Shown piece by piece: positions 1-5,705 of a stretch of DNA of 5,705 nt (position 1 is the first letter of the stretch; the number at the start of each line of letters is the position of its first letter). The notes under the pieces are model-generated. The model did not search any database. It saw only the letters and a program-made list of their open reading frames with translations, and was not told the origin of the DNA. The DNA comes from Desulfovibrionales bacterium (GTDB lineage: Bacteria; Desulfobacterota; Desulfovibrionia; Desulfovibrionales; Desulfomicrobiaceae), in NCBI GenBank assembly GCA_012727515.1, contig JAAYGZ010000053.1, positions 1 through 5,705 of the forward strand, given 5' to 3'. The translations under genes and the position numbers were made by a program.

Positions 1-15
1 CCATCAGTCTTGACT

Positions 16-37
16 TATTTCAAATAGTGTTGAAATA
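16..37. promoter_or_regulatory. Probable ArsR operator (perfect inverted repeat) with overlapping promoter
   Basis: A perfect 8-bp inverted repeat, TATTTCAA (16-23) and TTGAAATA (30-37), is separated by six bases and lies immediately upstream of the ArsR-family gene. AT-rich dyads of this size at the start of the repressor gene are typical autoregulatory operators of the ArsR/SmtB family. A -35-like TTGACT (10-15) precedes the dyad. Possible -10 boxes are AAATAT (33-38, 17-bp spacer, poor match) or TATCAT (36-41, better match but a 20-bp spacer). Repressor binding here would block RNA polymerase. The dyad is seen directly; its role and the promoter boxes are inference. Confidence 0.65.
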
Positions 38-44
38 TCATTTT

Positions 45-404
45 ATGGAAAGCACACGCGCCGCTAAAATTTTTGAAGCCCTGTCCTCTGAAGTACGTCT
101 CGACCTCTTCCGTGTCCTGGTGAAAAATGCCCCTGAGGGCCTGGTAGCCGGTGAAATCGCGACACTTCTTGATATTCCGTCAACCAACCTTTCTTTCCAT
201 CTTAAGGCCATTGTACAGAGCGGTCTTGTGGATGTGGAACGCGAAGGACGCTTTATGCGCTACAAAGCAAATATCCCTTTAATGCTTGATATAGTCGCCT
301 ATCTGACTGCAGAATGTTGCGCAGGCAATCCGGCAGCGTGCCAGAAATTCAGAGATCAGAGTCATGTTGCGCCGGGCGTATTGCCCGAGCGCAGTCCGCA
401 GTAA
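45..404 (+). CDS. ArsR/SmtB-family thiol-sensing transcriptional repressor
   Basis: This is a 119-residue winged helix-turn-helix repressor that probably controls its own operon and is released from DNA when it binds a thiophilic metal or metalloid. Residues 5-80 form the ArsR fold: a helix with ALSSEVRLDLFRVL near 12-25, the recognition helix around STNLSFHLK (46-54), and a beta wing with REGRFMRYKA (66-75). The classical ELCVCDL metal site of E. coli-type ArsR is absent. Instead the C-terminal helix ends in Cys91-Cys92 and Cys99, resembling the Cys95/Cys96/Cys102 As(III) site of Acidithiobacillus ArsR. The ATG at 45 is chosen because homologues begin at this point. A GTG at 27 would add six residues but lies inside the operator. 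Neither start has a clear Shine-Dalgarno, and the frame stays open to the window edge. The permease gene follows after 68 bases. The family is certain; the inducer is not. Confidence 0.9.
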   Translation: MESTRAAKIFEALSSEVRLDLFRVLVKNAPEGLVAGEIATLLDIPSTNLSFHLKAIVQSGLVDVEREGRFMRYKANIPLMLDIVAYLTAECCAGNPAACQKFRDQSHVAPGVLPERSPQ

Positions 405-472
405 GTTTATTTTTTTGCCTCAACATATCGACTATACAACTTGTATTGATCTATCAAATTAAAGGCAAAACT

Positions 473-1609
473 ATGCACAACACAGCCTCAAAAAAACACA
501 CCGCGTGCTGTACGCCCCCTGCATCAGCATTGCTGCGTTCTGACAAAGACCGCCCTTCCTGGAATCGCCGATATGTTGGTGCTGTCACGGCTCTGGCCGC
601 GCTCTGGTGGTTGGCGTACAGCTACATATTGCCTGCTTCTAACTGGCTTGTTTTCGGATTGCTCAGGCTCGCTCCGGATTCGCATATCGGAGCGTCTCTG
701 GAGTTTTTTGTTTATGACACAGTAAAAATCCTGCTTCTGCTGGTGGCACTTATATATGCCATTGCCTGGGTTCGCGCTTCCATGAATGTGGAACACGTTC
801 GGGACTACCTGGCTGGCAGACGCCGTGGTATTGGTTATTTTCTGGGCGCTGTGTTTGGTGCGGTCACGCCGTTTTGCTCCTGCTCCAGCATTCCGCTGTT
901 TCTGGGTTTTACCACGGCCCGTATCCCCATTGGCATCACCATGTCGTTTCTCATTACCTCGCCGCTTATTAACGAAATTGCAGTGGTTTTATTGTGGGGT
1001 CTGCTTGGCTGGAAATTCACGCTTTTGTATGTGCTTATTGGTATGTCAGCGGGCATAATCGGCGGTTTTGTGATGGATGGTCTCAAGGCAGGTCGCTGGC
1101 TGCAGCCGTTTATCCTGGAAGCCCTGGAAAAAGCCCCGGCGCATCAGTATGTTAATGAAGCCGGGGAAATCCAGAAACTGACCGTGCATCAGCGACACCT
1201 GTTTGCCTACAGCGAAACAGCAACCATTTTCAAACGTGTCTGGAAATGGGTCATTATGGGCGTGGGTATCGGCGCGGCTCTGCATGGTTTTGTGCCGGAA
1301 AACTGGTTTGCTGAAAATCTGGGATCTGGCGAGTGGTGGTCTGTTCCGGTGTCTGTATTGGTGGGGATTCCGCTCTATTCCAATGTAACCGGGATTATCC
1401 CCATCATGGAAAGCCTGCTGGTCAAGGGCTTGCCCATTGGAACAACCCTGGCCTTTTGCATGAGCGCGGTGGCGGCCAGCATCCCGGAAGTTATGTTGCT
1501 GCGCCAGATTATGACCATCAAACTGCAAGCAACCTTTATCGTCTATTTGTGGATGATTTTTACTCTGGTGGGCTGGTTATTCAATATTGTTGGCCCCTAC
1601 ATCATATAA
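473..1609 (+). CDS. DUF318/ArsP-type permease (putative metal or organoarsenical efflux)
   Basis: This 378-residue inner-membrane permease of the ArsP_1/DUF318 (YraQ-like) family probably exports the substance sensed by the upstream repressor. About eight to ten hydrophobic segments are visible, near 34-53, 76-100, 121-145, 150-175, 180-203, 255-272, 288-312, 320-345 and 350-375. The family signature TPFCSCSSIPLF spans 132-143 with Cys135 and Cys137. A second half-repeat carries GIPLYSN (298-304) and LPIGTT (320-325), mirroring IPIGIT (151-156). The segment around 205-250 is a hydrophilic loop. The N-terminal tail carries His2, His9 and Cys12-Cys13. The ATG at 473 has AAAGG (461-465) seven bases upstream. 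The same frame stays open back to 314, but that stretch overlaps arsR and lacks permease sequence. Relatives include Campylobacter ArsP (trivalent organoarsenical efflux) and the Shewanella SO_0444 group (assigned to Cu/Zn efflux). Family sure; substrate undetermined. Confidence 0.88.
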   Translation: MHNTASKKHTACCTPPASALLRSDKDRPSWNRRYVGAVTALAALWWLAYSYILPASNWLVFGLLRLAPDSHIGASLEFFVYDTVKILLLLVALIYAIAWVRASMNVEHVRDYLAGRRRGIGYFLGAVFGAVTPFCSCSSIPLFLGFTTARIPIGITMSFLITSPLINEIAVVLLWGLLGWKFTLLYVLIGMSAGIIGGFVMDGLKAGRWLQPFILEALEKAPAHQYVNEAGEIQKLTVHQRHLFAYSETATIFKRVWKWVIMGVGIGAALHGFVPENWFAENLGSGEWWSVPVSVLVGIPLYSNVTGIIPIMESLLVKGLPIGTTLAFCMSAVAASIPEVMLLRQIMTIKLQATFIVYLWMIFTLVGWLFNIVGPYII

Positions 1610-1626
1610 CCCAAGGAAGAAGCAAA

Positions 1627-1878
1627 ATGGAAATCAAAGTATTTGGTCCTGGTTGCGCTCGATGCACGGAAACAGAAAACCGCGCCAAAGCAGTTGCCGC
1701 TGCAAAAGGCGGAAATATCACTGTGCAAAAGGTGTCAGATCTCAAGGAAATGATGGCTGCTGGCGTTATGTCCACCCCGGCGCTCGCCATCAATGGCGTG
1801 GTGAAGTCCACGGGCAAAGTACCCTCTACGGACGAAATCGCGACCTGGATAGACGAGGCTCTTGGTGGCCGGAGCTGA
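1627..1878 (+). CDS. Small thioredoxin-like redox protein (TIGR00412 / Thioredoxin_3 type)
   Basis: This is an 83-residue single-domain cytosolic thioredoxin/glutaredoxin-fold protein. It opens with a beta strand (EIKVFGPG), then the redox-active CARC motif at Cys10-Cys13, a helix (16-27), and the cis-proline motif STPALAING (49-57, Thr50-Pro51) that faces the disulfide. It ends with a helix (about 68-79). This length and the GPGCxxC start match the 'redox-active disulfide protein 2' family. Such genes are often found beside an ArsR regulator and a DUF318 permease, as here. The ATG lies 17 bases after the permease stop and follows a strong AAGGAAG (1613-1619), so it is co-transcribed. The likely job, by inference, is keeping the permease cysteines reduced or handling the thiol-bound substrate. 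Its physiological reductant and partner are unknown. Confidence 0.9.
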   Translation: MEIKVFGPGCARCTETENRAKAVAAAKGGNITVQKVSDLKEMMAAGVMSTPALAINGVVKSTGKVPSTDEIATWIDEALGGRS

Positions 1879-1952
1879 GAGCGCCCACGAGCTACCAACG
1901 CAGCATTCAAAAGCCCGGTCCTTGTATGTGGTATCTCCATTTCCTCCTGACC

Positions 1953-1976
1953 AAAAAAGAAGCCGTGCCTGCTCTT
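1953..1976 (-). terminator. Weak stem with T-run, possible minus-strand terminator
   Basis: Read on the minus strand, AAGAGC pairs with GCTTCTT (one bulged T) around a seven-base loop, and the second arm runs straight into a run of T residues. It lies about 145 bases beyond the argD stop, so it could end the dut-argD transcript. The stem is short and bulged, so support is weak. No comparable terminator was found for the plus-strand operon that converges here. Confidence 0.28.
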
Positions 1977-2076
1977 AGCCATAAAAAATATAACTACAGG
2001 TAAAACCATATAGATAGACATGAAAATGCCTTGATGTGCTTCTTGGAAGAAAGTGTCCGCTTGCAGGAAGCAGGCC

Positions 2077-2100
2077 TGAGGTGGCCACATAGCCACCTCA
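2077..2100 (-). terminator. Strong hairpin 20 bases after the argD stop
   Basis: TGAGGTGGC (2077-2085) and GCCACCTCA (2092-2100) form a perfect 9-bp stem with a six-base loop. It sits directly downstream of argD, in the gap between two convergent units. Neither strand has a T-run after the stem, so it is not a textbook intrinsic terminator. It may be an RNA 3'-end stabiliser or a Rho-assisted stop. The structure is certain; the role is inferred from position. Confidence 0.45.
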
Positions 2101-2120
2101 ATACGCGCTGCTCCCCGTAC

Positions 2121-3314
2121 TCAGCACCTGGACAGTTCCTGGTCCAGGGCCTGCACAAAGTCCTCAAGTTCCTTTTCTGTAATGACCAGTGGTGGCAAAA
2201 GGCGCAGCACCACATCCTGAGTCAGATTCAGCACAAACCCTCGCTCCAGCAAGGCCTCCCACAGCGTGGCGCCTGGAAAGCGCAGCTCAATACCAATCAT
2301 CAACCCATGCACCCGAATTTCGGCAATCTGGGCCGGATACTTTGTATGCAGGGCGTCCAGACGGCCCTTGAACCACTGGCCAAGAGCAGCAGCCCGTGCG
2401 CACAAAGCATCACGTTCAATAATTTCAATAACTTTAGCCGCAACAGCACAGACCAGCGCATTGCCGCCAAAGGTTGTGCCATGACTTCCTGCTGGAAAGC
2501 CTTGAGCAACCTCTTGGGAACACAACAGTGCGCCCATGGGCAACCCGCCTGCCAGGCCCTTGGCCACTGTGATAATGTCTGGCAGCAAGTCCAGATGCTG
2601 ATGCGCCCAGAATTTTCCTGTACGCCCAACACCGGTCTGAATTTCATCAACCATAAAAAGCACGCCGCGCGTGGCGCAGAGTTCGGCAATGGCCCGCACA
2701 TAGCTCTCCGGCAAGGGTCTGACCCCGCCCTCGCCCTGAATCATCTCCACCAGAACTGCAGCGGTCTGGTCGCCAAGGGCTGCGTCCATGGCCGCAAGAT
2801 CTCCAAAGGGCACAGTGTGAAATCTGTCCGGGAGCGGGCCAAATCCGGTCTTAATTTTGTCCTGGCCTGTGGCTGTCAGGGTCGCCAGGGTCCGGCCATG
2901 AAATGATCCGCTCAGGGTCACAATTTCAAAACGTTCCTCTTTGCGCACCTCGCGCATATAGCGCCGTGCCAGCTTGATGGCCCCTTCATTGGCTTCAGCT
3001 CCGGAATTACAGAAAAAAACCCGTTCCATGTGCGTGGTCTGGAGCAGCCGCTCTGCCAATGTTACCTGCTCTTCCTGATAAAAAAGATTTGATACATGAA
3101 TGAGTTTGGCTGCTTGCGCGCAGATGGTTTCAACCAGTTCAGGATGCGAGTGGCCCAGATTGCAGACCGCAATCCCGGCCAGCAAATCAACATATTCTTT
3201 CCCTTCAGGCGAAATAAGCGTGGAGCCGCTGGCCCTGGCAATGGCCAGGGGATAGCGGGCATAGGTTGGGCATAACATGGCTTTTTCAGCCGTCTGTATT
3301 TCTTTGCTGTGCAT
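2121..3314 (-). CDS. argD: Acetylornithine aminotransferase
   Basis: This PLP-dependent class III aminotransferase of 397 residues, full length for the family, acts in the cytosol in arginine biosynthesis. It interconverts N-acetylglutamate 5-semialdehyde plus glutamate with N-acetylornithine plus 2-oxoglutarate. Visible landmarks are YVDLLAGIAV (41-50), the cofactor phosphate loop NSGAEANEGAIKLAR (103-117), SFHGRT (137-142), the cofactor-binding Asp223 in VDEIQTGVGRTG, the Schiff-base Lys252 in TVAKGLAGGLPMGA, and GTTFGGN (279-285). ArgD in some bacteria also acts as succinyldiaminopimelate aminotransferase in lysine synthesis, which cannot be excluded. Related omega-aminotransferases (GABA, ornithine) are less likely given the short length and the YPLAIARASG start typical of ArgD. 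The ATG is preceded on its strand by AAAGGA at seven bases. It lies 74 bases after dut and is probably co-transcribed with it. Confidence 0.93.
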   Translation of the reverse strand: MHSKEIQTAEKAMLCPTYARYPLAIARASGSTLISPEGKEYVDLLAGIAVCNLGHSHPELVETICAQAAKLIHVSNLFYQEEQVTLAERLLQTTHMERVFFCNSGAEANEGAIKLARRYMREVRKEERFEIVTLSGSFHGRTLATLTATGQDKIKTGFGPLPDRFHTVPFGDLAAMDAALGDQTAAVLVEMIQGEGGVRPLPESYVRAIAELCATRGVLFMVDEIQTGVGRTGKFWAHQHLDLLPDIITVAKGLAGGLPMGALLCSQEVAQGFPAGSHGTTFGGNALVCAVAAKVIEIIERDALCARAAALGQWFKGRLDALHTKYPAQIAEIRVHGLMIGIELRFPGATLWEALLERGFVLNLTQDVVLRLLPPLVITEKELEDFVQALDQELSRC

Positions 3315-3388
3315 GATATTGTCCTTTGCTGTGAGTTAGGAAGACACGGATTAAACCACAATGCTTCAAAACCGGCTACTTATGTGCC

Positions 3389-3865
3389 TTATGATTTTCC
3401 AGTATGTCCAAAGCCCCCGGCTCCACGTTGGGTAGCGGAAAGCTCGGTCACTGGATCAAGTATGGCCCGGAAAAATGGTTGAAAAACCAGTTGGGCAATG
3501 CGCTGTCCTTGTACTACTGTGCGAGTCTGGTCTGAGGTATTAAGCAGGCTGACAATAATTTCCCCACGATAATCAGGATCAATAACGCCCACGCCCTGAC
3601 TGACCACCAGGCCTTCCTTGGTGCCCAGGCCACTTCGGGAATAGACAAAGCCAGCCACTCCCGGCATCGTGCATTCCAGGGCAATGCCTGCGGGAAAAGC
3701 ATGACGCTGGCCCGGAGCCAGGCGCACTTCCGGCTCATGGATGCAGGCGCGCAGATCAAGACCTGCTGCGCCGTCTGTGGCATAGGCAAAATCGTCATGA
3801 GTACAAAAAGGCGAAAGATAACAAATTTTTACACCAATATTGACCTGCGTTGTCCAGGGATTCAT
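3389..3865 (-). CDS. dut: Deoxyuridine 5'-triphosphate nucleotidohydrolase (dUTPase)
   Basis: This 158-residue trimeric-type dUTPase hydrolyses dUTP to dUMP and pyrophosphate, which keeps uracil out of DNA and supplies the dTMP precursor. All five family motifs are present in order: I, DGAAGLDLRA (31-40); II, SRSGLGTKEGL (76-86); III, GVIDPDYRGEI (93-103), where Asp96 is the expected catalytic base; IV, GQRIAQLVF (120-128); and V, the flexible glycine-rich tail RGAGGFGHTG (147-156) that closes over the substrate. The length is normal and nothing is broken. The ATG has an excellent AGGAG (3871-3875) five bases upstream on its strand. The gene is first in the dut-argD unit and is divergent from the phosphorylase gene. 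No functional link between dUTPase and arginine synthesis is implied by the pairing. Confidence 0.96.
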   Translation of the reverse strand: MNPWTTQVNIGVKICYLSPFCTHDDFAYATDGAAGLDLRACIHEPEVRLAPGQRHAFPAGIALECTMPGVAGFVYSRSGLGTKEGLVVSQGVGVIDPDYRGEIIVSLLNTSDQTRTVVQGQRIAQLVFQPFFRAILDPVTELSATQRGAGGFGHTGKS

Positions 3866-3981
3866 TTTTTCTCCTATATGCTCTAGTACTGTTGTAGTAC
3901 GCGGATATGCTCTGGGCTACCTGGCAAACAGCCTGAGCCTCAGATATTGTACCCGCGTAAATAAAATAAAAGGAAGATCAC
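3866..3981. promoter_or_regulatory. Divergent dut / glucan phosphorylase intergenic region
   Basis: This 116-base gap must hold promoters for both directions. ATATGCTCT occurs twice (3876-3884 and 3905-3913) as a direct repeat with a 29-base period. Between the copies sits the small dyad GTACT-GTTGT-AGTAC (3886-3900). A second dyad, CTGAG-C-CTCAG, lies at 3933-3943. Possible -10 boxes are TACAAT on the minus strand (3946-3951, for dut) and the overlapping TATTGT on the plus strand (3945-3950, for the phosphorylase). Neither has a convincing -35 partner. The repeats are seen directly; any operator role is inference. Confidence 0.5.
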
Positions 3982-5705
3982 ATGCAACCACTTCATGTCT
4001 ATACAGTTGTTCCCAAGCTCCCTGAACAACTTGCACCTCTTAAAGCCTTGGCCTCTAATCTCTTTTTTTCCTGGCAGCACGAAATGGAAGAATTTTTCGC
4101 CCAGATGGACCGGGCGCTATGGGAACAAAGTGAGCACAACCCCATCTGGTTTCTCAATCATCTGCCCCAGACCACCTTGGAAGAACTGGCTGAAGATGAA
4201 TTCTTTCTGGACCGCCTGTCAACCATGACCGCGACTTTTGAAAAATACCGTTCCAAACGCCCTGCTCTGGCGCATCAGGAGGCTGGAGATAGCCAGACCG
4301 TGGTAGCGTATTTCAGTGCTGAATACGGCATTGCCCAGTGTTTGCCCGTTTATTCTGGGGGCCTGGGCATTTTGGCTGGGGACCACTTAAAATCAGCCAG
4401 TGACTTAAATATCCCTTTGATTGGCATGGGTCTGTGCTATCAGCGCGGCTATTTTCGTCAGTATCTGACCCATGATGGCTGGCAGCAAGAGCGTTATGTT
4501 ATTAACGATTTTGAACAAATGCCCCTTACCCCGGTTGTAGATCAGGCCGGAGTGCCCTTAAAAGTGCGCATCAGCATGGGCGGCAAACCGTTATTTTTCC
4601 GTATCTGGCAGGCTGATGTTGGCCGGGTGCCCTTGTTTTTGCTGGATACAAACATTGCTGACAATACCCCAGAGCGCCGGGAAATCACCTCCCAGCTCTA
4701 TGGGGGCGACCTGGATATGCGCATTATGCAGGAATATCTGCTGGGCATTGGCGGCATCAAGGCCCTGGACGCCATGGGCATTCACCCACGGGTCATTCAC
4801 ATGAATGAAGGACACTCTGCTTTTGCCGGCCTGGAGCGCATCCGTGCCTTTATCCACAATCACGGCCTGTCTTTTGAGGCCGCCATGGAGCTTGTGGCCC
4901 AGAGTTCTGTTTTTACCACCCACACTCCGGTTCCGGCTGGCAATGACCGTTTTCCCGCAGAACTCATGGCAGAGTATTTTCAGGAATATGCCGCAGACCT
5001 GGGCCTGGCCTGGAAAGTTTTTCTGGCCCTGGGCCGGGAAAACCCACAAGACGAAAACGAATTATTTTGTATGACAGTGCTGGCCCTGCGCTTGTCCCGC
5101 TTTAATAACGGGGTCAGCCTGCTCCACGGCAAGGTTTCCAGGGCCATGTGGTCTGATGTCTGGCCCCAGTTTCCGGAAGAGGATGTGCCCATTACCTCGG
5201 TAACAAATGGCATTCATTTTCCCACCTGGGTGGCCCCGGATATGTCCATGCTCTTTGATCGCTTTCTTGGCCCGTCCTGGCGTGAAGATCCTGATTGCGA
5301 GCGCGTTGGAGAAAAATTCGCCTCAATTCCGGATAGTGAATTATGGCGCACCCATGTCCGCTTGCGGGAACGGCTGGTGGATTTTGTGCGCAAACGCCTG
5401 CAACAGCAGATCATTGCCCGTGGCGGGCGCAGTTGGGAACTGGAAATGGCTGAAAATGTGCTGTGTCCGGAAACCCTGACCATTGGTTTTGCCCGCCGCT
5501 TTGCCTCGTACAAGCGGGCGTACCTGCTGATTAAAGATCGGGAGCGCCTGATCCGCATGGTCACCAACGCGACCCGTCCCGTACAGTTTGTCTTTGCAGG
5601 CAAAGCCCATCCCCAGGACACAGAAGGCAAAAAAATCATCCAGGAACTGGTCAGCCTGTGCCAGTCCCAGGACTGCCGGGCATCCATGGTTTTTCTGGAA
5701 GACTA
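3982..5705 (+). CDS. glgP: Alpha-glucan phosphorylase (GT35), 3' end cut by window
   Basis: These are the first 574 codons of a glycogen/alpha-glucan phosphorylase, which releases glucose 1-phosphate from glucan chain ends in the cytosol. The reading frame has no stop and leaves the window. Bacterial members of this subtype are roughly 850 residues, so about a third is missing, including the C-terminal domain with the PLP-binding lysine. Residues 12-105 match the DUF3417 N-terminal domain of the 'more_P_ylases' (TIGR02094) branch rather than E. coli GlgP/MalP. Then come FSAEYGIAQCLPVYSGGLGILAGDH in pieces at 111-135, MNEGHSAFAGLER (274-286), FTTHTPVPAGNDRF (311-324), VTNGIHFPTW (408-417), IGFARRFASYKRA (501-513) and FVFAGKAHPQD (537-547). 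The ATG follows AAGGA (3970-3974) at seven bases. Members of this branch may act on glycogen, maltodextrin or another alpha-glucan; the substrate is not resolved here. Confidence 0.93.
   Translation, partial: MQPLHVYTVVPKLPEQLAPLKALASNLFFSWQHEMEEFFAQMDRALWEQSEHNPIWFLNHLPQTTLEELAEDEFFLDRLSTMTATFEKYRSKRPALAHQEAGDSQTVVAYFSAEYGIAQCLPVYSGGLGILAGDHLKSASDLNIPLIGMGLCYQRGYFRQYLTHDGWQQERYVINDFEQMPLTPVVDQAGVPLKVRISMGGKPLFFRIWQADVGRVPLFLLDTNIADNTPERREITSQLYGGDLDMRIMQEYLLGIGGIKALDAMGIHPRVIHMNEGHSAFAGLERIRAFIHNHGLSFEAAMELVAQSSVFTTHTPVPAGNDRFPAELMAEYFQEYAADLGLAWKVFLALGRENPQDENELFCMTVLALRLSRFNNGVSLLHGKVSRAMWSDVWPQFPEEDVPITSVTNGIHFPTWVAPDMSMLFDRFLGPSWREDPDCERVGEKFASIPDSELWRTHVRLRERLVDFVRKRLQQQIIARGGRSWELEMAENVLCPETLTIGFARRFASYKRAYLLIKDRERLIRMVTNATRPVQFVFAGKAHPQDTEGKKIIQELVSLCQSQDCRASMVFLED

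Noticed and set aside
446..457. TTGAT-CT-ATCAA dyad before the permease as a second operator
   Set aside because: It is only five bases per arm, does not match the upstream operator sequence, and has no promoter boxes around it.
314..472. In-frame 53-codon upstream extension of the permease
   Set aside because: It overlaps the end of arsR, encodes no membrane or permease-like sequence, and the ATG at 473 has its own well-placed AAAGG.
1862..1898. Stem TTGGTGGC / GCTACCAA across the thioredoxin stop codon as a terminator
   Set aside because: It contains a G-T wobble, has a 21-base loop and no T-run, and lies partly within the coding sequence.
1602..2096. Minus-strand frame of 164 codons through the convergent gap and the thioredoxin gene
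   Set aside because: Its second half is the reverse of the thioredoxin gene and the first half has no recognisable domain. An AGGAGG occurs before an internal ATG (minus strand, near 1941) but only two bases away, too close to act as a normal ribosome site.
1879..2120. tRNA, small RNA or mobile-element remnant in the convergent gap
   Set aside because: There is no T-loop or anticodon-arm pattern, no terminal inverted repeats or target duplication, and no transposase-like translation on either strand.
2031..2906. Open frame of 291 codons on the plus strand, antisense to argD
   Set aside because: It lies opposite clear ArgD coding sequence, has no ribosome site, and shows a low-complexity composition rich in Gln, His and Asn with no family motif. 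It is a codon-bias shadow.
5214..5687. Minus-strand frame of 157 codons inside the phosphorylase gene
   Set aside because: It is rich in Arg and Ser, lacks motifs, and lies opposite strongly conserved phosphorylase sequence.

Overview
The window holds six protein genes in three transcription units on both strands. The proteins look like those of a Gram-negative anaerobe. From memory, an acetylornithine aminotransferase gene, a dUTPase gene and a large glucan phosphorylase gene sit together in Desulfovibrio-type sulfate reducers, so Desulfovibrionales is my best guess; I could not test it.

Positions 1-1878 (+ strand) hold a compact three-gene operon. It encodes an ArsR-family repressor with a Cys-Cys...Cys tail (45-404), a DUF318/ArsP-type permease (473-1609) and an 83-residue thioredoxin-like protein with a CxxC site (1627-1878). 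A perfect 8+6+8 inverted repeat just before the repressor is the probable autoregulatory operator. The set reads as a thiol-sensed resistance module: the repressor lets go when it binds a thiol-reactive metal or metalloid, the permease exports it, and the small redox protein probably reduces or hands over the substrate or the permease cysteines. The substrate (trivalent organoarsenical, Cu/Zn or other) cannot be decided from sequence alone.

Positions 1879-2120 are a convergent intergenic stretch with no gene I can support. It holds a strong 9-bp hairpin next to the argD stop and a weaker stem with a T-run, both probably serving the end of the minus-strand unit.

Positions 2121-3865 (- strand) hold a dut-argD pair. 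The dUTPase gene comes first (3389-3865), followed after 74 bases by acetylornithine aminotransferase (2121-3314). Both are full length with their active-site motifs intact.

Positions 3866-3981 are a divergent promoter region with a 9-bp direct repeat and small palindromes. From 3982 to the window end (+ strand) runs the first 574 codons of an alpha-glucan phosphorylase of the GT35 'short' type with a DUF3417 N-terminus. The window cuts it before its PLP-lysine region.

I see no mobile element, CRISPR array, tRNA or rRNA. The window looks like ordinary chromosome with one small resistance operon. The most interesting part is the cysteine-rich sensor/permease/thioredoxin set; nothing here is clearly an undescribed system.
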